From: Deltaproteobacteria bacterium CG07_land_8_20_14_0_80_60_11
Lineage (GTDB): Bacteria; Desulfobacterota; Desulfobaccia; Desulfobaccales; 0-14-0-80-60-11
Reading direction: 5' to 3'
Length of the DNA stretch: 9,327 nucleotides
Assembly (NCBI GenBank): GCA_002779455.1
Contig: PEWM01000104.1
Location: 2,686-12,012 of the forward strand
Position numbers and translations under genes: made by a program. Below, one piece after another: positions 1 through 4,620 of the stretch (position 1 is the first letter of the stretch; the number at the start of each line of letters is the position of its first letter). The notes below the pieces were generated by a model. It made no database searches, was not told the origin of the DNA, and worked only from the letters and a program-made list of their open reading frames with translations.

Positions 1-143
1 ATAAAGTGGTCTTGCAGGAAACCACTCTGATGGACATCTCGGGCACCGGCATCAGGGAAATGGTGCGCCAGGGGCGTTCGATTCGCTACCTCTTGCCGGA
101 GGCCGTGCGAGAATATATAATTACTCATAAACTTTATCTCTAA
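1..143 (+). CDS. nadD: Nicotinate-nucleotide adenylyltransferase, C-terminal end (partial)
   Basis: Only the last 46 complete codons are visible; the gene begins before the window, and the first full in-frame codon is at position 3. The fragment contains the ISGTGIRE segment, matching the ISxTxIR nucleotide-binding signature near the C-terminus of NadD. It ends with the family-typical pattern of a positively charged helix, then YLLPEAVREYI and a short final ITHKLYL before the TAA stop at 141-143. NadD adenylates nicotinate mononucleotide to deamido-NAD in the cytoplasmic NAD pathway. The next gene is rsfS, and nadD-rsfS is a very common bacterial neighbour pair, which supports the call. The identification rests on a short fragment, so the N-terminal ATP-binding motif cannot be checked. 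Confidence 0.9.
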   Translation, partial: KVVLQETTLMDISGTGIREMVRQGRSIRYLLPEAVREYIITHKLYL

Positions 144-150
144 GGAGGAA
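142..150 (+). promoter_or_regulatory. Strong Shine-Dalgarno sequence without a nearby standard start
   Basis: AAGGAGGAA directly follows and overlaps the nadD stop codon and is close to a perfect anti-16S match. No ATG, GTG or TTG in any frame lies within normal spacing downstream; the first is the TTG at 199, about 48 bases away. It presumably serves rsfS, but the start it would select is unclear. Confidence 0.5.
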
Positions 151-198
151 GGCGCGGCGGCAACTTTACCCCCTCTTACCACGGCAGCACTGGCAGAT

Positions 199-600
199 TT
201 GGCCGTCAGGACCATCGTCGCCCACCAGGGCCTGGAACCGGTGCGCCTGGAGGTGACCAAATTCTGTTCGTTTGCGGATTTCTTCATCCTCTGCTCCGGC
301 GCCTCCCACCGGCACGTCACGGCCCTGGCCCAACATGTGGAGGAAGCCCTGGCCCAGGCCGGAGTTAAGCCTTTGGGGGTTGAAGGTCTTGAAGAAGGAC
401 AGTGGGTGTTGATGGATTACAATACCGTGGTTATCCATATCTTTCTGCAGGAGCGGCGCGAATTTTATAACCTGGAAGACCTGTGGTCTGAAGTCCCCAA
501 GACCCAGATTGACACCGACAGCCGCGCCCACCCCCCTGCCACCTCATCCCAGGAGTCCCGGTCCGACGCCGATCCGGACCCTGAGACCATCTCATCATGA
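199..600 (+). CDS. rsfS: Ribosomal silencing factor RsfS (YbeB/Iojap family)
   Basis: RsfS binds ribosomal protein uL14 and blocks joining of 30S and 50S subunits, lowering translation in starvation. The 133-residue product has the family landmarks: ADFFILCSGAS at about residues 26-36 and the C-terminal core GQWVLMDYNTVVIHIFLQ at about 67-84, followed by RREFYNLEDLW. Beyond residue 101 there is a Ser/Pro/Asp-rich tail of about 30 residues that typical members lack. The start is uncertain: TTG at 199 is the only standard start, but the family's first helix seems to begin earlier (in-frame AALADLAVRT, with a CTG at 190), and the strong ribosome binding site lies 48 bases upstream. The gene follows nadD, and its TGA overlaps the next ATG (ATGA). 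Function is secure; the start is not. Confidence 0.93.
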   Translation: MAVRTIVAHQGLEPVRLEVTKFCSFADFFILCSGASHRHVTALAQHVEEALAQAGVKPLGVEGLEEGQWVLMDYNTVVIHIFLQERREFYNLEDLWSEVPKTQIDTDSRAHPPATSSQESRSDADPDPETISS

Positions 601-2024
601 ACCAAGGTTCTCCCTGGAGGCTGGTAGCCATTGTCATCCTGGCTATGAGTCTGCTCCTGGGCCCCGTCGGGTCCAGCTGGGCTTTTCTCGATGCGTTGGC
701 CGGTGGCCTGAGCATTGAAAAGGAGGAGCAGATAGGCGAACAATTTCTTTTGGAAATTCAGCAAGTAGTCCCTCTGATCCAAGATCCATTCCTGACATCC
801 TATATAAATCACCTGGGTCAAAACCTGGTCGCCCAAATGGGCCCCCAGCCTTTTCATTACAGGTTTTTTATTGTAGATGACCCCACGATGAATGCCTTTG
901 CCGTGCCGGGTGGTTACATCTTTATTCATACCGGCATGATTCGCATGGCCGACCGGGAGGGGGAACTGGCAGGGGTTATGGCCCACGAAATTTCCCATGT
1001 TTATTGGCGGCATATGTCAAAGATGATGGAAAAAGCCCGCGTTGCCACTGTCGCCAGTTTAATCGGGGCCCTGGCGTCGATTTTTCTGGGCGGGGCCCTG
1101 GCGCAGCCTCTGCTGATGGGGTCCATGGCCGCCGGGGAAAGCGCCATGCTGAAATACAGCCGGGACTTCGAATCTCAGGCGGACTCAACGGGGTTCAAAT
1201 GGATGATCAAGGCCGGGTATAATCCCCGGGATATGGTGACCATATTCAGCAAAATGAATAAACAGCGGTGGTTGGAAGGCGGCAAGCTTCCCGTCTACCT
1301 CAGCACCCACCCGGATGTGGATAACCGGATCGTGGAACTCTCGCACCAATTGGCTATACATCAGAAGGAGTTGCCGCCGGCAAGAGACAACCCTGATTTC
1401 CAATACTTCACCATCAAGTTGGCATCGCTCTCCGGCAACCCGAATCAACTCTTGCGGCGGATGACCCAGGAGGGGTTGCGGGAGACGAATAATCCCGCCT
1501 TTCAATACGGTCGAGCCCTGGCTCTGGCCAATTTAGAACAGCACGATGCCGCGCTGGCTGCGTTTCAGCAGGCCTTGCGGCTTGCCCCGGATAACCGGCT
1601 GATTAAACGGGATCTGGCCATTTTTTATTTTAACCATAATCAGTATCCCGAGGCCTTACAAAAATTGAGTGAGCTTTCCCAGCGTTATCCCCAGGACGAC
1701 GTGGTCTTGTACTATCTCGGGCGGATTTATCAGGAGAGCAAAAAACGCGATCAGGCCTTACCCCTGTTTGAAAAGGTACACAAGCTCAATCCCGCTTTCA
1801 GCGAAGTCTACTATAATCTGGGGACCCTTTACGGCGAGAAGGGGCAGATGGGCCTGGCTCACTACTATTTAGGGTTTCATAGTCTTAGGGTAAAGGCTCT
1901 GCCCACCGCCATGTTTCATTTTCAAAAAGCTTTAAAGAGCTTATCCCCCAATGATCCTCATTACCGCGAGGTGCAGACCCAACTGACCCGTCTGGAAAAA
2001 ATGAAAGTCCGGGTGCGGAATTAG
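597..2024 (+). CDS. Secreted M48-family zinc metalloprotease with C-terminal TPR repeats (BepA-like)
   Basis: The 475-residue product starts with a signal peptide (WRLVAIVILAMSLLLGPVGSSWA, roughly residues 7-29), so it acts in the periplasm. The M48 zinc site is intact: HEISH at 130-134, the third ligand Glu192 in RDFESQAD, and the conserved STHPD at 236-240. In BepA the equivalent STHP histidine can act as an additional zinc ligand and activity switch. Residues from about 300 to 470 form several TPR units, for example the one with ALALANLEQHDAALAAFQQA near 307-326. In E. coli, BepA degrades or assists assembly of the LPS-transport protein LptD at the outer membrane. A similar outer-membrane quality-control role is inferred, not shown. 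The ATG overlaps the rsfS stop (ATGA), which suggests coupled translation. The length fits the BepA/YfgC-like group. Confidence 0.93.
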   Translation: MNQGSPWRLVAIVILAMSLLLGPVGSSWAFLDALAGGLSIEKEEQIGEQFLLEIQQVVPLIQDPFLTSYINHLGQNLVAQMGPQPFHYRFFIVDDPTMNAFAVPGGYIFIHTGMIRMADREGELAGVMAHEISHVYWRHMSKMMEKARVATVASLIGALASIFLGGALAQPLLMGSMAAGESAMLKYSRDFESQADSTGFKWMIKAGYNPRDMVTIFSKMNKQRWLEGGKLPVYLSTHPDVDNRIVELSHQLAIHQKELPPARDNPDFQYFTIKLASLSGNPNQLLRRMTQEGLRETNNPAFQYGRALALANLEQHDAALAAFQQALRLAPDNRLIKRDLAIFYFNHNQYPEALQKLSELSQRYPQDDVVLYYLGRIYQESKKRDQALPLFEKVHKLNPAFSEVYYNLGTLYGEKGQMGLAHYYLGFHSLRVKALPTAMFHFQKALKSLSPNDPHYREVQTQLTRLEKMKVRVRN

Positions 2025-2083
2025 ACTCCAGTGAGGCGGATGGCAGAAAGGTTTACTGGCGGCTGCCTGCTGCCTGCTGCACC

Positions 2084-2089
2084 AGGAGA
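2084..2089 (+). promoter_or_regulatory. Ribosome binding site of the FmdB-family gene
   Basis: AGGAGA lies 6 bases before the ATG at 2096 and fixes the start of the small zinc-ribbon protein. Just before it, 2063-2080 is a short CTGCCTG-type tandem repeat. Confidence 0.7.
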
Positions 2090-2095
2090 AACATT

Positions 2096-2443
2096 ATGCC
2101 GATTTATGAATATCGCTGCCAGGAATGTCGCCGAGTTTCCAGTTTCTTACTATTAAATTGGCGCGACCCATTTGTCCCGGTGTGCAAACAGTGCGGCAGC
2201 CACTCCCTGGAACGGGTCCTCTCCCGGGTGCATGTGCGGCTCTCCGAAGAAACCCGCCTGGAACGCCTGGCCGACCCCTCGGCCTGGTCCGGGGTGGATG
2301 AGAACGATCCCAAGAGCGTCGCCAAGGTGCTCAAAAAGATGGGCCAGGAGATGGGGGAGGACTTCCCCGGGGAGGTGGATGAAATGGTGGAAGAAGCCAT
2401 GGACAGCCAGGCCGGTGACGCTGCCGGAGAAACGGACCTGTAA
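2096..2443 (+). CDS. FmdB-family zinc ribbon protein
   Basis: This small 115-residue protein starts with MPIYEYRCQECRR, the hallmark opening of the FmdB/CxxC_CxxC_SSSS family. Two cysteine pairs, C8-x2-C11 and C30-x2-C33, form a predicted zinc ribbon; the second is followed by GSHSLERVLSRV, the family's Ser/basic segment. The rest is charged and helical, ending in an acidic tail (GEVDEMVEEAMDSQAGDAAGETDL broken by charged residues). The family is named after a putative regulator in the formamidase operon of Methylophilus, but for most members no function has been shown. A nucleic-acid-binding or regulatory role is only a guess here. It lies 71 bases after the M48 protease gene on the same strand and may be cotranscribed. 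It converges on the PEP-CTERM-type gene. Confidence 0.88.
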   Translation: MPIYEYRCQECRRVSSFLLLNWRDPFVPVCKQCGSHSLERVLSRVHVRLSEETRLERLADPSAWSGVDENDPKSVAKVLKKMGQEMGEDFPGEVDEMVEEAMDSQAGDAAGETDL

Positions 2444-2480
2444 CCGGCCATTCCCGGCGGTCACTCGGGATAAGTCTCTC

Positions 2481-2520
2481 CTTCTGTCAACCAATTGACA
2501 CTTCTGTCAACTAATTGGCT
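2481..2520. repeat. Two 20-bp direct repeats containing a TGTCAA/TTGACA palindrome
   Basis: CTTCTGTCAACCAATTGACA (2481-2500) is followed at once by a second copy, CTTCTGTCAACTAATTGGCT (2501-2520), identical at 17 of 20 positions. Within them, TGTCAA-CCAA-TTGACA (2485-2500) is a perfect 6-bp inverted repeat. The same TTGACA can instead pair with TGTCAA at 2505-2510 around a CTTC loop, with CCAA (2491-2494) and TTGG (2515-2518) extending that stem. This gives two mutually exclusive hairpins or a twofold operator. It lies between converging genes, so the role is unknown. Confidence 0.7.
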
Positions 2521-2538
2521 GGATCCGGGTCAGCACTG

Positions 2539-2567
2539 CCGGTCATGCCGCAGCCGGCATGATCCGG
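2539..2567. terminator. Stem-loop between converging genes, possible bidirectional terminator
   Basis: CCGG-TCATGCCG (2539-2550), a CAGC loop, then CGGCATGA-T-CCGG (2555-2567): a 12-bp stem with one bulged T. It sits in the 158-bp gap between the 3' end of the FmdB-family gene and the 3' end of the PEP-CTERM-type gene, where a shared terminator is expected. Neither strand has a clear T-run after the stem, so intrinsic termination is uncertain. It may instead be a 3' end-stabilising hairpin or a dispersed repeat. Confidence 0.45.
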
Positions 2568-2601
2568 ATAAGCCTCCTCCCTCGGTTCAGGTCACGACCA
2601 T

Positions 2602-3303
2602 CTAGACAACCCGCCTTTTGCCCATCCGACCTAAACCCAGCAGACCGAGGAGACCGCTGCCCAGCAGCAGGGCCGAGAAGGGGATGGGGACCGCCGGGGC
2701 GGAACCTATCTGGGCGAGGCCCTCGGAAAACACGATGGCGCCGCTTTGGTCTTTCAGATAAAACCGGGCAAAATCATTCCAGGGACTGAAATCATTCCCC
2801 AGGAAGGCCCAGTCAAAGGAAAATGGCGCTCCGGCCCCCAGGGTTATCCCTGTCTCCAGAATCGAGCCGACGGTGCCGGCCTGGCCGGTGGCATTATGAA
2901 ACCCGGAAGTATCACCCCCGGAGCTCAATCCCATCAGGTCCGCCAGAAAATCGCCCTCGGTGGGGTTATAGACGACGCCGAGCGCCGAGGTTCTCGAGGT
3001 ATAGACGTCGGCGAAGGCAGAGCTGGGCAACACGTCATACCCCGACAACCCCGATTCGAATCCCGAGTTCCCTGCCCCCCCCTGGCTCAGTTTATCCAGG
3101 AGCAATTCGGAGTAGCCCCAATCATCAATGACATTACTCACCACAAACCCGGCGCTGCCGGTAAACCCTGTGGGGCCGGCGGTATAGGTATAAGTTTGCC
3201 AGCCGGTATCGCCTTGATTGGGCACATAGATCCAGGCCGACGCCCCGTAATTAACCCCCAGCACCAACCAAACCGTGGCGATGATGGTCAGCATTTTTTT
3301 CAT
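2602..3303 (-). CDS. Secreted protein with a PEP-CTERM-like (VPxP variant) sorting tail
   Basis: The 233-residue product has an N-terminal signal peptide (MKKMLTIIATVWLVLGVNYGASA, cleavage after about Ala23). Its C-terminal tripartite signal covers about residues 204-233: a short AVPIP motif, a hydrophobic segment ALLLGSGLLGLLGL, and the basic end GRMGKRRVV. This architecture is recognised by exosortase, which cleaves and anchors such proteins at the cell surface or into the exopolysaccharide matrix. VPIP replaces the classic PEP triplet, as in the VPxP-type variants. The mature region is rich in Gly, Ser and Asp; the segment FDWAFLGNDFSPWNDFARFYL broken around residues 164-184 resembles β-sandwich domains common in such proteins, but I assign no specific function. 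AAGGAG (3315-3310) lies 6 bases before the ATG. A σ54-type promoter lies upstream. No exosortase gene is in the window. Confidence 0.85.
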   Translation of the reverse strand: MKKMLTIIATVWLVLGVNYGASAWIYVPNQGDTGWQTYTYTAGPTGFTGSAGFVVSNVIDDWGYSELLLDKLSQGGAGNSGFESGLSGYDVLPSSAFADVYTSRTSALGVVYNPTEGDFLADLMGLSSGGDTSGFHNATGQAGTVGSILETGITLGAGAPFSFDWAFLGNDFSPWNDFARFYLKDQSGAIVFSEGLAQIGSAPAVPIPFSALLLGSGLLGLLGLGRMGKRRVV

Positions 3304-3407
3304 GTCCGGCTCCTTCCCTCATTTTTTCTGGTCAACCGGTTTTCCCCAAATACACCTGCTGAGACGGACACCGGAAGCCCCGCCCATCATCCACCCGGGG
3401 TCTCGAT

Positions 3408-3422
3408 CATCTGGGCCAGATG
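3408..3422. repeat. Perfect 15-bp palindrome in the predicted leader of the PEP-CTERM-type gene
   Basis: CATCTGG-G-CCAGATG is a perfect 7-bp inverted repeat about a single base. It lies some 15-30 bases downstream of the start point predicted from the σ54 promoter, so it could be an operator or a hairpin near the 5' end of the mRNA. Confidence 0.5.
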
Positions 3423-3446
3423 CTTGGCTTTTTGCTTGGGGTAGAG

Positions 3447-3462
3447 AGCACGAACTGTGCCA
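3447..3462 (-). promoter_or_regulatory. σ54 (RpoN) -24/-12 promoter for the PEP-CTERM-type gene
   Basis: On the - strand the bases read TGGCAC-AGTTC-GTGCT, against the RpoN consensus TGGCAC-N5-TTGCW. The -24 element is exact, the -12 element differs at one less conserved base, and the invariant GG and GC pairs are separated by exactly 10 bases. Transcription would start near 3437, giving a leader of about 134 bases before the ATG at 3303. PEP-CTERM genes are known to be associated with the PrsK/PrsR two-component system and RpoN promoters in several lineages, so the placement makes biological sense. Confidence 0.7.
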
Positions 3463-3481
3463 GGAATTTAGGTGGTTAATC

Positions 3482-3518
3482 GGGGAAAGCCTGGGGGTTA
3501 CCGGGGGAAGTATGGGGG
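3482..3518 (+). other. Potential G-quadruplex motif upstream of the σ54 promoter
   Basis: Four G-tracts of 4-5 bases (GGGG 3482-3485, GGGGG 3493-3497, 3503-3507, 3514-3518) are separated by loops of 7, 5 and 6 bases. This meets the usual intramolecular G-quadruplex pattern with more than the minimum tract length. It lies on the strand opposite to the PEP-CTERM-type coding strand, 20-56 bases upstream of the -24 element, between the promoter and likely activator sites. Confidence 0.6.
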
Positions 3519-3766
3519 CTAACGATCTGTCCGCCCGAAAGCTTAGGCATTGGCAAGAGCAGGTGAGGGTCCCGGTTCTGATCTCCTGACCCCAGCCACT
3601 TTTCCCGGGTCATCGGGCTCAGGGTGTGGCTCAAGCATGGGGATGAAAAAGCAAGGGGTTCACCGAGGGGAAGGGTGGAATCCAGACGAGGGCGGCTGAC
3701 GGGCCGGGCCGGCATCCCGCGTAACCTCAGGGGCCCGGATAGAAGCGGCCGTCCACCGGGGCTACC

Positions 3767-3786
3767 GGCGGCTCTCCCCTGCCGCC
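3767..3786 (-). terminator. GC hairpin after the argS-SPOR pair, possible terminator
   Basis: GGCGGC (3767-3772) and GCCGCC (3781-3786) form a perfect 6-bp stem around an 8-base loop, 18 bases beyond the stop of the SPOR-like gene. No T-run follows on the - strand, so it is at best a Rho-dependent pause or 3'-stabilising structure. Confidence 0.3.
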
Positions 3787-3804
3787 AGGACGGGAGCGGC
3801 AAGG

Positions 3805-4620
3805 TTATTCGGGTTTAGGTTTGTGGGTGGCGCCGCCACTTTTTTCGGGCTTTTGGACGATTTTCTCGGCGCCCGGATGAGCGGCGCTCGCCGGTTTATA
3901 GACGATATATGCGGTCCCTTTGGAGTCTTTGGTTGTTTTAAGGGTCGCCTTGACGCCTTTTTTCTGCAATTCGGCCACCTTGGCCTGAGCCTCCTTGCTG
4001 GTCCGATACTCGGCTACCCGCACCTGGGTGGCCTGGGCCTTATCATGGTCTTTGGCTTTGGGCAGCCGCGGCTTTATGCCCGTGTCGAAACTATTCTGAA
4101 ACTTGAGCTTCTGGACCACCTCCTGACGCACCTGTCGCAGTTCTTCTTCCTGGGACTTGTGGTCGCGTTGCGTGGTCCCGGTTTTGCCCTTTTTCTTGGC
4201 GGCGGCGGGCGGGGGCAGGGGCGCGATGGACCCGGTTACCGGACCCGGCCGCGCCGGCTTGGCGGCCACCGTAGTCGTGGTCGCGGTTCCCGGCGTCCCT
4301 GCGGGGGCCACCGCCGGGGGTCCGGGCGCCGGCATCCACTGGGCCACCTTGGCCCCATCGGGGGTCCACAAACCCCAGGAGTAAGCCATCCGGTAGATAT
4401 CTCCCCGTCCGGCCAGGGCTCCCAGGGCGAAACTCATCATCAGCAAACCCACCAAGCCGATCCCGGCGAAGATGGCGTCTTTGACCCCCAGGGTCAAATG
4501 CCAGCCGGCCTTTTTGCCCTTTTTCCCCCGACCTGTCTCCACTTCACCCCCCTCGGGTGGTCTCTTCTGGAAACCTGGTAATCGCAATTGTTGCCGCACA
4601 CGATTCTCCTGTGGATTCAC
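3805..4620 (-). CDS. Membrane-anchored protein with a degenerate SPOR-like C-terminal domain
   Basis: The 271-residue product has a basic cytoplasmic N-terminus (GRGKKGKKAGW near 30-40), one transmembrane segment at about 49-71 and a long Pro/Ala/Thr-rich periplasmic linker (about 95-145). A charged helical stretch follows (SQEEELRQVRQEVVQKLKF, near 156-174), then a SPOR-like unit at about 197-242 (TQVRVAEY, SKEAQAKVAELQKKGVKATL, TAYIVYKP). SPOR domains bind denuded glycan strands of septal peptidoglycan, as in FtsN, and argS-SPOR neighbours are common in proteobacteria. Here only about the first half of the domain is recognisable; the end is a Lys/Pro/Gly-rich tail. The start is a GTG at 4620-4618 that overlaps the argS stop in GTGA, so the two are probably translated together. 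A cell-division or envelope role is inferred from architecture and context. Confidence 0.72.
   Translation of the reverse strand: MNPQENRVRQQLRLPGFQKRPPEGGEVETGRGKKGKKAGWHLTLGVKDAIFAGIGLVGLLMMSFALGALAGRGDIYRMAYSWGLWTPDGAKVAQWMPAPGPPAVAPAGTPGTATTTTVAAKPARPGPVTGSIAPLPPPAAAKKKGKTGTTQRDHKSQEEELRQVRQEVVQKLKFQNSFDTGIKPRLPKAKDHDKAQATQVRVAEYRTSKEAQAKVAELQKKGVKATLKTTKDSKGTAYIVYKPASAAHPGAEKIVQKPEKSGGATHKPKPE

Larger units (their letters stand above)
3304..3804. other. 501-bp non-coding gap with regulatory structure
   Basis: I find no convincing gene here; open frames in the gap encode low-complexity, Pro/Arg/Ser-rich shadows. What it holds, read from the PEP-CTERM-type gene outward: its ribosome binding site, a perfect 15-bp palindrome (3408-3422), a σ54-type promoter on the - strand (3447-3462), a G-quadruplex motif on the + strand (3482-3518), an inverted GGGTC/GACCC pair (3567-3571 and 3588-3592), a nested stem-loop (AGCCAC 3594-3599 with GTGGCT 3626-3631, enclosing CCCG/CGGG), and a GC hairpin just after the SPOR gene. 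About 340 bp upstream of the promoter remain largely unexplained and could contain activator sites or an RNA. Confidence 0.6.

Noticed and set aside
2495..2523. TTGACA as a -35 box of a + strand promoter
   Set aside because: No -10-like hexamer at 16-18 bases (GCTGGA there), and no + strand gene follows.
3304..3437. GEMM/c-di-GMP or cobalamin riboswitch in the PEP-CTERM-type leader
   Set aside because: I looked for the conserved core strings of these classes on the - strand and found none.
2746..3444. 232-codon open frame on the + strand
   Set aside because: It is antisense to the PEP-CTERM-type gene, whose signal peptide, sorting tail and ribosome binding site are clear.
3476..3802. 108-codon open frame on the - strand in the 501-bp gap
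   Set aside because: Pro/Ser/Arg-rich, no domain, no ribosome binding site, and it runs over the G-tract and stem-loop region; most likely a chance frame.
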